A DNA stretch of 64,000 nucleotides from Amycolatopsis solani (GCF_033441515.1 NZ_JAWQJT010000002.1:2294001-2358000), one strand, 5' to 3'; positions 34,824 through 43,981 are shown, numbered from the stretch's first letter. Notes: generated by a model from the letters alone, not told the origin. Made by a program: numbers and translations.

Positions 34824-36859
34824 GCGGACTCCTCCACCGGGATCAGCAGCGGGCGCTCCGGCCACACCAGGTCGTCCGGCGGGATCGCGTGGTCGGTGCA
34901 CGGCGGCAGCCGCAGCCCGTCGGCGGTCAGCGCAAGCCCGGACACCGCGAGCACGCCGTCCACCGCGAGGAGCCGGCGCACGAGCGCGGTGTGGCGCACC
35001 GCGCCGCCGAACGGCCAGCCGCCGCCGTTCTCCCCGCCCCGCAGGGGATCCAGGTAGGTGGTCACCGCGTCCGCCGCCCGGGCCAGGACGGCGGCCCGGT
35101 CCTGGCCGGTGTCGAGCACGACCCGGGCCTCGACGCCGATCCGCCGGTACGCGACCGGGCCGGTGACCACCGTGACGCCGGCGGGCGCCACCTCCCGGGA
35201 GAGGTAGCCGGCCACCGCGCGCAGGGTCTCGGCGGTCGGTACCGGCGGTTCGGTGCCGCCCGCTTCGAACGGCGGCACCACGAGGACTCCGACGACACCG
35301 GGGATGGGCGTGCCGGCGAAGTCCGGGTGCAGGCCGGGCACCCCGTTCGCGCGGGCGATCGACGCTCCCGGCGCGCGCAGCGCCAGCAGGCCGTAGTCGG
35401 CCGGGGCGACGGCCCGACCGCGGGAGCGCAGCTCCCCGACCCCGCGGCGCATGACGTCTTCGTCCGGCTCGGCGTCCGCGCCGCCGGTGGCGGGGAACGG
35501 GTTGCCGACGCCGGTCACGAACGGCCGCGCGGTGACGACGCCGTTGACCGCACCGGCCCCCACCGCGCCCGCCGCGCCGCCGCCGACGCGGTAGCGCACC
35601 GCCCGGACGTTGCGGAAGCCCGGCGGCACGGCCGCGCCGTTCACGCCGTCGCCGAAGGTGACGACACCGGTGTCGTAGTCGACGACGAACACGTGGTCGT
35701 CCGGGCCGTAGGCGGCGAGGCTCGGCACTTCCTGCCACGGCGAAGCGCCCTCTTCGGTGGTGCCGAACAGATCCATCCCGGGGTCGTCGTCGACCTCGAT
35801 GACGACCGTGCCGGCCAGGATCGGGACCTGGCTCAGCCGCAGCCGCCGCCGTTCGGACGGGTTCGCGGGGTCCTGGATCGGCTCCAGCGGCTCGTCGAAG
35901 ATCGTGCGGGCGGCGGTCGCGGCCACGGTGTTCAGCCGCAGTCCCGACACCAGCGGTGGCGCGACCGTGAACATGCCCTGCGCGACCTGCAGCCGCAGCC
36001 AGCGCAGCGGGGGGCTGGGGCGCGCGGTCGGCGGGGTGCCGGGGGCCCAGGTGCGGGGCAGCCGCAGCTCCACCGTGCCGCTCGCGCGCAGTCCCCGCGT
36101 CTCGTCCCGGACGACTTCGGCGGGCCGGAACCGGCCGCCGTCCAGCACGTCCCAGCGCAGCAGCGGCTGGGGCGCCAGTGGCAGCGGGGTGAGCCCGCCG
36201 GCGGCCGCGGGCACCGGCGGCGCGGCCGCGACCACGAACCCGAGCGACAGCGACGGGAACGGGCTCGCGGTGCCGTCGAGGCCGAGCCACAGCGCGTTGC
36301 CCGGCCGGGGCTCGGTGCCGAACGGCGCGAACGGGCGCCCGGGCCCGTTCGGGCCGAGCGGCACCGGTTCGAGCGCCCCGCCCCGCTGCACCGCGAGCAC
36401 GCTCAGGGTGGCGGGGGTGGCGTAGAGGTCCTGGTCGGTTTCGTAGACGACGTCGCCGCCGGTACCGGTCGCGGCGGCCTGGAACCCGGCGGGGACGAGC
36501 ACCGAAGCGCCGTCCGGCGGGGTCACGGTGAACTCGAGCAGCGCGGCCGCCGCGGTGGCGGGACGGCGGCGCACGCCCGCGGTGTTCAGGTGCTCGGCGA
36601 GGATCTTCTCCGGCAGCCGGTTGACCCGCAGCAGCACGGGTTCGGCCTGGGTGCCGAAGAGCCGCACGAGCGCGACCCCGGCGTCCTGCCGGTCGAAGCT
36701 GGTCCAATCCGGGGTGTAGCCGGGGATGCGATCGCGCACGGCGGCCCGCACCGCTTCCCGCGTCGCGTCGACGAGCTCCGGCTGCACCCCGGACGGCCCG
36801 GGGCCGGGGACCATGCGCGCTTCTTCGTCCGAGTCGCGCGCCCACCAGACGTCGGTCAT
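34820..36859 (-). CDS. Baseplate J-like protein 2 (putative baseplate assembly)
   Basis: 679 residues, related to gpJ-type wedge proteins. The N-terminus carries PDWTSFDRQDAGVALVRLFG and LPEKILAEHLNTAGV. The C-terminal gpJ part has DEDVMRRGVGELRSRGRAVAPADYG and GVLVVPPFEAGG. The protein is a likely counterpart of Afp11/12 or T4 gp6. It begins 137 bp after the first J-like gene, and that gap carries a stable hairpin (36,920-36,966), the largest gap within the CIS operon. Its stop overlaps the gpI-type start. Confidence 0.85.
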   Translation of the reverse strand: MTDVWWARDSDEEARMVPGPGPSGVQPELVDATREAVRAAVRDRIPGYTPDWTSFDRQDAGVALVRLFGTQAEPVLLRVNRLPEKILAEHLNTAGVRRRPATAAAALLEFTVTPPDGASVLVPAGFQAAATGTGGDVVYETDQDLYATPATLSVLAVQRGGALEPVPLGPNGPGRPFAPFGTEPRPGNALWLGLDGTASPFPSLSLGFVVAAAPPVPAAAGGLTPLPLAPQPLLRWDVLDGGRFRPAEVVRDETRGLRASGTVELRLPRTWAPGTPPTARPSPPLRWLRLQVAQGMFTVAPPLVSGLRLNTVAATAARTIFDEPLEPIQDPANPSERRRLRLSQVPILAGTVVIEVDDDPGMDLFGTTEEGASPWQEVPSLAAYGPDDHVFVVDYDTGVVTFGDGVNGAAVPPGFRNVRAVRYRVGGGAAGAVGAGAVNGVVTARPFVTGVGNPFPATGGADAEPDEDVMRRGVGELRSRGRAVAPADYGLLALRAPGASIARANGVPGLHPDFAGTPIPGVVGVLVVPPFEAGGTEPPVPTAETLRAVAGYLSREVAPAGVTVVTGPVAYRRIGVEARVVLDTGQDRAAVLARAADAVTTYLDPLRGGENGGGWPFGGAVRHTALVRRLLAVDGVLAVSGLALTADGLRLPPCTDHAIPPDDLVWPERPLLIPVEESA

Positions 36860-36919
36860 CGCACCCCACCCCCCGGTTCGCCCGAGCGCCCCAATGTGGC
36901 GTTGGGTGCGTCCAGCGCA

Positions 36920-36966
36920 CCCAATGTGGCGTTCGGTGCGTCTGACGCACCGAATGCCACATTGGG
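36920..36966. repeat. CCCAATGTGGCGTT hairpin repeat, locus 3 (inside CIS operon)
   Basis: Arms 36,920-36,941 and 36,945-36,966 are complementary over 22 bp with one G-T pair and a 3-base loop; another half-copy precedes it at about 36,889-36,911. It lies between the two J-like baseplate genes and could attenuate transcription of the downstream half of the operon or protect an mRNA end. Confidence 0.88.
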
Positions 36967-36995
36967 GGCATGTGACCCGCCCGATCCGCGAAACT

Positions 36996-38900
36996 TCACA
37001 GCAACCCCTCCCCCGGTTCCACGGCGGGCACCACGCGCGTGCGGACCTCGCGGGCGACCGGGAGGTCGCCGGGCCGCAGCGGTACGTCGTCGCACGTCTC
37101 CGCGGGCTCGGCGCCGTCGAGGCCGATCGCGACGGCGGTGACGGCCGCCAGGTCGCCGAGCGCCTGCTGCGCCGCGCGCAGCAGCGCCGAGGGCCGCAGG
37201 GGCTCGCCGAACGGCCAGCCCGTCTCGTCGTCCCCGCCTGCGAGGGGGTCGAGGAACCGGCGCAGTGCGGTACCGGCCACAGTGGACACCCGGACGCGGT
37301 CGGCCGGCGTGCCGGACAGGTCCACCCGCAGCCGGACGTCCCGGTACACCGGCGGCCGCACGAACACTTCGGCCGTGAGCAACCGGGCTTGGCCGAGCCG
37401 GTCCGCGACCGCGCACAGCATGCCCGGGTCCGGTTCCGGGGCGGGCACGACGTCGTCGCCGTCGCGGGGCACCGACGGGACGATGTGGACGGTCACCGCG
37501 CCGGGCACCCGCGCGCACGGGAAGCCGGGGTGCTCGCCGACCGCGGCGTGCGCGCGGCCGACCGAAACGCCCGGCGTCGTGGTGGCCAGGGTGACGAAGT
37601 CTTCGGCCGTGACGGCCCGGGTCACCTCGCCGAGCGCGCCCGCGGCCCGGTCGCGGGCCTGGGCCACCGTTTCCGGGTCCGACCCGCCGGCGGCCTGGAC
37701 CGGGTTCGCCGCCCGCACCGGCACCGCGAGCTCGACCGGCAGCCAGTTGTCCGTCAGGCCGCCGTTGCCGTCGCGGCCGCCGCCGATCGTGTAGTCGACC
37801 CGGACGGTGCCGCCCGGGCGCGGGATCCGCCCGGTGAGCCCGTCGCCGAACACGAGCGCGCCTTCGTGGCGGTCCGGCACGAAGATCCGGTCCCGGCCCG
37901 AGCCGAAGGCGAAGCCGGCCGCCGCTTCCCACTTCTCGCCGGCCAGGTGCAGGGTCGCGGCGAGCAGCCGGCCGGCCGCGTCCGGCAGCTCGAGCCGCTG
38001 GCCGGGCAGCTTCAGCCACTCGCCGGTCTGGTCTTCGAGCCCGGTCACCGTGCGGTGCTCGGCGTGGCGGGCACCCGAGGCGTTGACCGCCAGGCGCCGC
38101 AGCCGCGGCGGTGCGGAATAGGTCGCGGCGCGGGTGGCCACGAGCAGCCCGGAGTCCATTGTGGACCACTCGGCCGGCGGCCGCAGCCGGACCACGCCGG
38201 AGCGCCGCAGGCCGCCGGTGCCGTCCTCGACCTCGGCGAACTCGCCCGAGGCGTCGCCGCTGGGCCGGAACCACGACCACGTCAGCTCGGCCGGCGGCCG
38301 GACGACGGGGAGCGGGGGTGGCGCCCAGGACGGCGGCAGCGGCGAGTCCAGCTCGAACAGCAGGGACAGCCAGCCGTCCGTGGGGTGCGAGCCGGCCAGC
38401 GGCAGCGTGAACCGGGCCGACGCCGGGGAGCCGTCGCTCGCCAGCAGCGGCACCCCGCGCCCGGCCAGCAGGTCGGCGGTGCGGTCGCGGTCGGTGAACA
38501 CTGTCGCCTCGCCGTCCAGCGGGAAGGCGGTCACCTCGTCGTCGAGGGTGAAGCGGATGGCTGCGGCCGGGTCGCGGGCCAGCACGGTGCCCGCGGGCAC
38601 TACCGTCGGCGTGTCCTCGCCGGTGGTCAGCGCGAGGACCGTGGCCGCCGCCCGCGCGGGGCGGGGTGGCTCGACACCCAGCAGCTTCAGGATCGCGACG
38701 ACGAGCTCGTCCGGGGCCTGGTCCAGCCAGTAGAGCCGCTGCTCCAGCAGGTAGGCGAACAGTTCCAGCAGCGTGACGCCGGGGTCGGCGGGCGCGTGCA
38801 GCGTCCACGTGCCGTCCGACTCCGCCGGGATGCGGCGGGTGATGGCCGCCATCATGTCGGCCCAGGTGAGGTCGTCCAGCTCCGGCACGGGCAGCGTCAT
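36996..38900 (-). CDS. Baseplate J-like protein 1 (putative baseplate assembly)
   Basis: 634 residues. The N-terminus MTLPVPELDDLTWADMMAAI and DPGVTLLELFAYLLEQRLYWL is typical of putative baseplate assembly proteins in CIS and related phage tails. The C-terminal gpJ domain has VTAEDFVTLATTTPGVSVGRAHA and VHIVPSVPRDGDD. It overlaps the gp25 stop (ATGA). Two consecutive J-like genes match the Afp11/Afp12 pair, which build the baseplate wedges. No transmembrane or signal sequence. Confidence 0.87.
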   Translation of the reverse strand: MTLPVPELDDLTWADMMAAITRRIPAESDGTWTLHAPADPGVTLLELFAYLLEQRLYWLDQAPDELVVAILKLLGVEPPRPARAAATVLALTTGEDTPTVVPAGTVLARDPAAAIRFTLDDEVTAFPLDGEATVFTDRDRTADLLAGRGVPLLASDGSPASARFTLPLAGSHPTDGWLSLLFELDSPLPPSWAPPPLPVVRPPAELTWSWFRPSGDASGEFAEVEDGTGGLRRSGVVRLRPPAEWSTMDSGLLVATRAATYSAPPRLRRLAVNASGARHAEHRTVTGLEDQTGEWLKLPGQRLELPDAAGRLLAATLHLAGEKWEAAAGFAFGSGRDRIFVPDRHEGALVFGDGLTGRIPRPGGTVRVDYTIGGGRDGNGGLTDNWLPVELAVPVRAANPVQAAGGSDPETVAQARDRAAGALGEVTRAVTAEDFVTLATTTPGVSVGRAHAAVGEHPGFPCARVPGAVTVHIVPSVPRDGDDVVPAPEPDPGMLCAVADRLGQARLLTAEVFVRPPVYRDVRLRVDLSGTPADRVRVSTVAGTALRRFLDPLAGGDDETGWPFGEPLRPSALLRAAQQALGDLAAVTAVAIGLDGAEPAETCDDVPLRPGDLPVAREVRTRVVPAVEPGEGLL

Positions 38901-39298
38901 GGCGTCCCCGTCAGGCCGAGGTAGAACGGGAACACCAGGTTGGCCTTGGTGTTGGTGCGCCGGATCCGGTACTCGACCGAGATCGTCACGTGGGACTCGT
39001 CGGCCGGGTCGGCCTCGGCGAGGACGCTCGCCAGCTCCACCCGCGGCTCGAAGGTCTTGACGGCGTCGGCGATCGACCGTTCCAGCCCGCGCAGGTTCTG
39101 CGCGCTGCCGGGTGCGAAGACCGACTCCGGCACCGTGGTCCCGAAGTCCGGCCGCATCACGCGCTCGCCGGTGGCGGTGAGCAGCAACGCGCGCAGGCAG
39201 TGCTCGATGCTCGTCTCGCCGTCGGCGTAGGACAGCCGGCCGGCCTCGTCGGGCAGGATCGGGAACCGCCAGCCGGTGCCGAGGAAGGGTTCGCTCAC
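38897..39298 (-). CDS. gp25/GPW-family baseplate protein
   Basis: 133 residues, normal length for the gp25 (Afp9, TssE) family that nucleates the sheath at the baseplate. It has GTGWRFPILPDEAGRLSY at the start, the conserved RALLLTATGERVMRPDFG and an acidic-helix region LRGLERSIADAVKTFEPRV, then a YRIRRT strand. GTG 39,298 overlaps the gpV stop by 4 bases. Its sequence is well conserved, making it a reliable marker of the contractile system. Confidence 0.92.
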   Translation of the reverse strand: MSEPFLGTGWRFPILPDEAGRLSYADGETSIEHCLRALLLTATGERVMRPDFGTTVPESVFAPGSAQNLRGLERSIADAVKTFEPRVELASVLAEADPADESHVTISVEYRIRRTNTKANLVFPFYLGLTGTP

Positions 39299-39930
39299 TT
39301 CGCGAACACCTCCTTCGCGAGCACCGTCGGCGAGAGCGGCGTCGCGGGCCCCGTGTTGGCGCCCACCACCGGGTGGGTGTGGTTGATGAACGCTTCCAGG
39401 AGCGCGTTGCCGAGGACGACGGGCTCGGACGCGCCGCCGCCGAGGTCGACGTGGCTCGCGTCGACCGTCACCGTTTCGGCCGTCAGCGTGATCTCGCCGC
39501 TGTCCTTCAGCACCACCGTCGCACCCGACGCGGTGCTGATCGTGATCTCCTTTTCCTTGTCGTCGAACAGGATCCGGTGCCCGGCCTTGGTGCGGATGAT
39601 CTTCTGGTCGCGGCCGTCCTTGTGCGCCACCGGCGGTTTCTTCTTGCCGTTGTAGAGCCCGCCCAGCACGTACGGCTGGCGCATGTCGCCCTGGAAGAAC
39701 GCGACCAGCACCTCGTCGCCGACCTCGGGCACGAACACCGAGCCGTAGCCGGCGCCCGCGTAGAGCTGGCTGACCCGGATCCACGGGCTGATCGACGCGC
39801 CGCCGTCCAGCCAGTAGTACTTGACCCGGACCCGGCCCTCGTCGTCCCCGTCGTTCTGCACGACTTCCGCCGGCGCGACGCCGTAGAAGCGCTGGTCGGT
39901 AGCCATGGCCCGGGGCGTGGTCGCCGTCAT
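39295..39930 (-). CDS. gpV-type spike protein (VgrG/gp5-like OB fold)
   Basis: 211 residues. The OB-fold region has GRVRVKYYWLDGG and SPWIRVSQLYAGAGYGSVF, then VPEVGDEVLVAFFQGDMRQPYVLGGL split over two strands, the classic gpV/VgrG signature. A beta-helical needle with repeated ITISTASGATVVLKDSGEI-like strands follows. A C-terminal HTHPVVGANTGPATP segment resembles a metal-binding spike tip (HxH). It forms the membrane-piercing spike below the hub. In Afp this is fused to the hub in one protein; here hub and spike are separate, overlapping genes. Confidence 0.92.
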   Translation of the reverse strand: MTATTPRAMATDQRFYGVAPAEVVQNDGDDEGRVRVKYYWLDGGASISPWIRVSQLYAGAGYGSVFVPEVGDEVLVAFFQGDMRQPYVLGGLYNGKKKPPVAHKDGRDQKIIRTKAGHRILFDDKEKEITISTASGATVVLKDSGEITLTAETVTVDASHVDLGGGASEPVVLGNALLEAFINHTHPVVGANTGPATPLSPTVLAKEVFAK

Positions 39931-41120
39931 CGCTTGTCCCCCTGGAAGATCCGCCGTCCGGTGAAGGTGGTGAAGAAGCCGCTCGAGTTGAGGGCGTGCT
40001 CCACCCGTTTGACGAAGTAGGTGCCGGAAAACCGGGTGCCGAGGCCGAAGATCTCCAGGTTGTCCCCGGGACGCAGCTCCGGCAGCCCGGCCACCCGGCC
40101 GGTCGCGGTGATGAACTCGTAGGCCCGTTCCCGCAGCAGCGAGATGGCCAGTTCCTTGGCTTCTTCCTGGCTGAGCACCGGCGCGTCGACGATCACCTCT
40201 TGCCGTCCGCCCGCCGCGGTTTCCGCCGCCTCGGGCCCGCTCTGCCCGTCGGCCGAGTTCTGCCCGCCGGGCAGGTCCTTCTCGGTCGCGACGTACTCGA
40301 TCGGCTCCGCCTTGACCGGGTCCCAGCCGTGCACGGTGAGCTTGCTGACCTGATCGGACAGCGTCATCGTCGGGGTGAAGTCGAGGAGGTTGGGCACCAG
40401 GCCGGGCGGCTGCCCGCTGGGCCCGGAGGACAGGCCGGGTGCGTAGGCCAGCCGGAACAGCCGGATCGGGCGGCTGTCGCGCCCGTCGGTGGGCTTGATG
40501 AAGTACAGCGTCTGCACGCCCGTCGCCGGGTCCGGCAGGAGGTAGCAGTCGAAGTCGATCCGCTTCGCCCGCTCCATCAGGAACTGCGCGTCGGACTGGT
40601 TCTTCTGCACCACGAGGTCGTGCCGCGGCCCCTCGTGGGTCGTCTCGAAGGCGAGGTGGTTGCGCCGGGCGATCTGCTCGGCGATCTCCCAGTCGGTCTT
40701 GTTGACGAAGTTCTTGTCCTCTTCCTTGGTGGGCTTGCGGTCCTTGAGGTCGAGCATCCCGTCCACGCAGGTGATGGAGACGGTCGGCGACGCGGAGTCC
40801 GGGAACTTGGGCGCGAGCGAGCTGATCTTCCCGGTGCCGACGGTCAGCAGCTTGTCCGCGTAGCCGAGCCGGACGGACACGAGCGTGCCGATCTGCAGGT
40901 CCTTGGAGTCGCTGTGCTTGAACTTCAGCGCGACGTCGTCCCAGTTGTTCAGCTCGAGGTCGAAGCCGGACATCTCGTCGAGGTCGCGGTGCACCTTGAT
41001 GTCGAGGATGTCGTTCTTCGTCGAGGGGTCCAGCGTCAGTCCTTCGACGACGACCTCGAACTCCGGCGCGTAGCCGTCCGGGTCGGCGATTTCGGGCTGG
41101 GTGCCCGCGGGCACGGTCAT
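39927..41120 (-). CDS. gpD-type hub protein (phage late control D family)
   Basis: 397 residues, matching the gp27-like hub domain of Afp8/VgrG. Motifs: FDLELNNWDDVALKF near residue 53, KTDWEIAEQIARRNHL, HDLVVQKNQSDAQFLMERAKRI, FTPTMTLSDQVSKLTVHGWDPV and a C-terminal LRPGDNLEIFGLGTRFSGTYFV. It forms the trimeric hub between tube and spike. Its stop overlaps the spike gene start, so hub and spike are co-translated. It begins 13 bp after the LysM gene. Confidence 0.92.
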   Translation of the reverse strand: MTVPAGTQPEIADPDGYAPEFEVVVEGLTLDPSTKNDILDIKVHRDLDEMSGFDLELNNWDDVALKFKHSDSKDLQIGTLVSVRLGYADKLLTVGTGKISSLAPKFPDSASPTVSITCVDGMLDLKDRKPTKEEDKNFVNKTDWEIAEQIARRNHLAFETTHEGPRHDLVVQKNQSDAQFLMERAKRIDFDCYLLPDPATGVQTLYFIKPTDGRDSRPIRLFRLAYAPGLSSGPSGQPPGLVPNLLDFTPTMTLSDQVSKLTVHGWDPVKAEPIEYVATEKDLPGGQNSADGQSGPEAAETAAGGRQEVIVDAPVLSQEEAKELAISLLRERAYEFITATGRVAGLPELRPGDNLEIFGLGTRFSGTYFVKRVEHALNSSGFFTTFTGRRIFQGDKR

Positions 41121-41133
41121 CGGCGGTCCCCCC

Positions 41134-41796
41134 TCACGGCAGCCGGGGCACGGTCAGCACCAGCCCCGGCCGCAGGTCGCGTGGATCGGAGATGCCGTTG
41201 GCGCGCGCCAGTTCCCGCCACGCGTCCGGGCGCCGGTACACCGCGGCGGAGATGCGGTCCCAGGTGTCGCCGCGGCGCACGACGTAGCTCTTCTCCACCG
41301 TCGGCGAGGACCGCGGCGGGTCCACGGCCTGGTCCTTCGCCAGCCGGTACTCCTTGAGCGTGATGTCCAGCTGGGCCCGCAGCGGGACCCCGTTCTTGGC
41401 GAACAGCACGTAGTTCACGTCCAGCTTCTCCAGCACGCCCTTGAAGACCGGGCCGTTCCAGTGGAACCGGACGATCGGCGGCGCGTGCTCGGTGCTGTCG
41501 ATCCGCATCAGGTCGCGGACGGCGTCCACGTAGGCCGTCCGGACGTCGTTGAGCGTGTCGGAGGTGTCGACCAGCGCCTGCAGGGTCAGCGTTTCGGTGC
41601 CGCCGCGGATGAACTGGATCGGCGGCGTCTCCAGCCCGGGGATGGTGATCTCGGCGAACGTGTTGCTCTTGCTCAGCTTGTAGTCGGTCGGGTTGAACCG
41701 CAGCGGGATCACCTGCGGTGTCCGGTTCGGCGGCCGCTCGATCTCCAGGTGCGCGTCGGCGCCCTGGCTCACCGAGGAGAACGGCGTGGTGATCAC
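41134..41796 (-). CDS. LysM-domain hub/baseplate protein (Afp7/gp53-like)
   Basis: 220 residues. An N-terminal baseplate domain has VIPLRFNPTDYKLSKSN and PPIVRFHWNGPVFKGVLEKL; the C-terminal LysM domain begins YVVRRGDTWDRISAAVY and ends RPGLVLTVPRLP. In Afp-like particles this protein (Afp7) caps the inner tube-baseplate joint. GTG 41,796 overlaps the previous stop (GTGA) and gives the family's short N-terminus. There is no signal peptide, so the LysM acts inside the particle rather than as a wall anchor. Confidence 0.9.
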   Translation of the reverse strand: MITTPFSSVSQGADAHLEIERPPNRTPQVIPLRFNPTDYKLSKSNTFAEITIPGLETPPIQFIRGGTETLTLQALVDTSDTLNDVRTAYVDAVRDLMRIDSTEHAPPIVRFHWNGPVFKGVLEKLDVNYVLFAKNGVPLRAQLDITLKEYRLAKDQAVDPPRSSPTVEKSYVVRRGDTWDRISAAVYRRPDAWRELARANGISDPRDLRPGLVLTVPRLP

Positions 41797-41981
41797 CGGC
41801 GGCCTCCCGAATCCCCGATCCGGCGGTCGTTCCCGCTGCGCTCGGCCCGGGCGCACTCCTCTTCGTACCGCCGTGCCCACGCCTGGATGTGCTGGGTGAA
41901 CAGCCGGGTGAACACGGCGCGGTCGTCGCCGTCCACCACGAAGTGCACCTCGACGTTGTGGAAAGTCACGTTCTTGGGCAC
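41793..41981 (-). CDS. Small CIS protein in the Afp6 position
   Basis: 62 residues: start VPKNVTFHNVEVHFVVDGDD, then a helix FTRLFTQHIQAWARRYEEE and an Arg-rich tail. Short conserved proteins of this type sit between the second tube gene and the LysM gene in many CIS clusters (Afp6 in the antifeeding prophage). GTG 41,981 has AGGAGAAG 6 bases upstream. Its role is unknown, possibly a tube-hub joint. It is easily missed because the frame stays open upstream into the tube gene. Confidence 0.75.
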   Translation of the reverse strand: MPKNVTFHNVEVHFVVDGDDRAVFTRLFTQHIQAWARRYEEECARAERSGNDRRIGDSGGRR

Positions 41982-41992
41982 GGTTTCTTCTC

Positions 41993-42493
41993 CTAGAGGA
42001 CGGCCGTCAGGCCCTCGTGGGCGATTTCCAGTGACTCGATCGCGACCGCGTTCTGCTCGGCGTGCAGGTCCGGGCCGGTCCACTTGGCGGCCAGGCCGCC
42101 GTGGAAGAGCCACGACTTCGCGGGCAGCCCGGCCTCGTCGAGCATGATCAGGGCGCCGTCGCGGCGGGCGCCCAGCGAGTCGTGCAGGCCGGTCTCGTAC
42201 CAGGAGTACAGGAGGCGGTCGCGGACCACGCCGCGCTTGAGGGTGATCGGGTTCCACGAGTGGCGCAGCGGCAGCTTGTGCACCGCGTCGTTGCGCCCGC
42301 CCTCGGGGTAGCTGACCACTTCCAGCTGCGCGCCCAGCCCGGTGACCTCCTGGAACGCGCCCGCCGCCACCACCTGCAGCAGGAGGGCCTGCGCCGGCGG
42401 CAGGTAGACGTCCGCCGCGGAGAGCGTCACGAGGAAGCGGAACTTGGGCAGCGGCTCGTTCAGCGCGAGCAGCTGGTCGGCCGGTGTCGTCAC
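41993..42493 (-). CDS. Second tail tube protein (Afp5-like)
   Basis: 166 residues. Family motifs: PLPKFRFLVTLSA near the N-terminus, FQEVTGLGAQLEVVSYPEGG, KLPLRHSWNPITLKRGVV and LYSWYETGLHD, all typical of the gp19-like tube fold. It is divergent from the first tube protein and probably forms the tube start on the hub, as Afp5 does. GTG 42,493 overlaps the second sheath's stop. The hydrophobic segment LLLQVVAAGAF is part of the tube fold, not a membrane helix. Confidence 0.88.
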   Translation of the reverse strand: MTTPADQLLALNEPLPKFRFLVTLSAADVYLPPAQALLLQVVAAGAFQEVTGLGAQLEVVSYPEGGRNDAVHKLPLRHSWNPITLKRGVVRDRLLYSWYETGLHDSLGARRDGALIMLDEAGLPAKSWLFHGGLAAKWTGPDLHAEQNAVAIESLEIAHEGLTAVL

Positions 42494-43971
42494 TGCTCGA
42501 TCACCTCCAAGCCGCGGTCCTGGCCGAGCACGAGCCGCAGCGCGATGAACTCCATGGGTACCGCCGGCGCGACTTCGACCTCGCACACGACCTGACCGGG
42601 GTCCTGCTCCGGCGGGTTGTTGGTTTCGTCGCACACCACCCGGAACGCGTCCTCCGGCCGGGTGCCGGCGAGCGCGCCGGTGCGGAACGCCTCCAGCAGC
42701 ACCGACGTGATCGCGCGGACCAGCGACAGCCGCAGCTCCGCGGAGTTCACCTCGAACACCAGCGGCGCGGCGGCCCGCCGGATGGCCCGCACCAGCAGGT
42801 GCAGCAGCCGCCGGTGGGCGACGTACACCCGGCGCGGGTCGCCCGACAGCGTCCGCCCGCCCCACACCACGAGCCCGCGGCCCCGCAGGCACCGCACCAG
42901 GTCGACGCCCGCGCCGAACAGCCGGACCTGCTGCGCTTCCGGGTACTCGACCTCGAGGTCGACCGCGTCCAGCAGCGTCGCGTTCGCCGGGGTGTACGCG
43001 GCGCCCCGCTCGGCGTCGAGCCGGGCGACCAGCCCGGCCACGTGCCCGGACGCCGGGACGGTCCGCAGCCCGGCGCCGTCGAGCGACGGGGCCCGCAGCG
43101 GCGGGTGGTACACCGCCGCCGCGGCGAGCAGCGCTTCGTCGCCGAAGTCCCGCAGCGCGCCGGTCCACTCGGCCACGTCGTCCACTGTGGACTTCTCCGG
43201 CGGTACGTCCAGCAGCACCAGCCGGTCCAGCAGCGGCGCCACGGTGCCGAGCAGGTCCAGCACCAGGTTCGTGTGATCGGCGCCGGTGAGGTCGGCGCCG
43301 AGGTCCGGGAGTGCGACCAGCGCCGGCTCCGGCAGTTCGGCCTGCGCCACGACCGCGTCGGCGTACTCGTTGCGCCCCGGCGGGCTGTCCGAGCCGCCGG
43401 TGAGCGTGAGGTCCCACGCCAGCGAGATCGGCGCGTCCGCGGGGATCGGGCTCCCCGGCCCGTCCGGGCGCAGCGGCACCAGCCGGATCAGCCGGGACGC
43501 GGTGAGCCTCGCGGAGACCTCCCCGGGGGCCATCCCGGCGAAGGTTTCCGCCGGCTCACCGGGCACCAGCACCCGCACGGTCACCGTCGGCGGGCCCGCG
43601 ACGCTGCTCCCGCGGTACCGCACGGCGACCCGGCCGCCGTTCGCCCACGCACCGGGACTCGCGGCCACCACGAGGAAGTCGTCCGTCCACAGTGCACCGG
43701 CGGGCGCGGCCGGCCCGGACACCCGCAGCACCCACGCCGTCCGGCCCTGGTTCTCGAAGAAGCCGCGCAGCGCGTACGGCGTCGCCGACGTGCCGTCGGG
43801 CGGGCCGAACGCGCCCACGACGTCGTTCCAGCTCTCGACGCGCACGGGCGTGCCGACCGGGCCGCGCCGGGTGCGGCCGAGGAACACGGCCACGTCGGTG
43901 CGCAGCGGCTCGTCGCCGGTGGCCGCTCGCTCGAAAGTCAGGGAGACGCCGGGAAGCGCCGCGCTGGTCAT
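42490..43971 (-). CDS. Second tail sheath-like protein
   Basis: 493 residues, shorter than and divergent from the main sheath. It has the sheath N-terminus PGVSLTFERAATGDEPLRTDV and RGFFENQGRTAWVLRV. The conserved C-terminal sheath domain includes VRCLRGRGLVVWGGRTLSGD, VYVAHRRLLHLLVRAIRRA and ITSVLLEAFRTGALAG. Two sheath genes recall Afp2-4, where minor sheaths form the basal rings. It begins 10 bp after the first tube gene. A TCCACWGTGGA palindrome lies at 43,181. Confidence 0.88.
   Translation of the reverse strand: MTSAALPGVSLTFERAATGDEPLRTDVAVFLGRTRRGPVGTPVRVESWNDVVGAFGPPDGTSATPYALRGFFENQGRTAWVLRVSGPAAPAGALWTDDFLVVAASPGAWANGGRVAVRYRGSSVAGPPTVTVRVLVPGEPAETFAGMAPGEVSARLTASRLIRLVPLRPDGPGSPIPADAPISLAWDLTLTGGSDSPPGRNEYADAVVAQAELPEPALVALPDLGADLTGADHTNLVLDLLGTVAPLLDRLVLLDVPPEKSTVDDVAEWTGALRDFGDEALLAAAAVYHPPLRAPSLDGAGLRTVPASGHVAGLVARLDAERGAAYTPANATLLDAVDLEVEYPEAQQVRLFGAGVDLVRCLRGRGLVVWGGRTLSGDPRRVYVAHRRLLHLLVRAIRRAAAPLVFEVNSAELRLSLVRAITSVLLEAFRTGALAGTRPEDAFRVVCDETNNPPEQDPGQVVCEVEVAPAVPMEFIALRLVLGQDRGLEVIEQ
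43181..43191. repeat. TCCACWGTGGA palindrome, copy 4
   Basis: Perfect copy inside the second sheath gene, read as Ser-Thr-Val-Asp. Confidence 0.7.
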
Positions 43972-43981
43972 CGCTGCCCGC

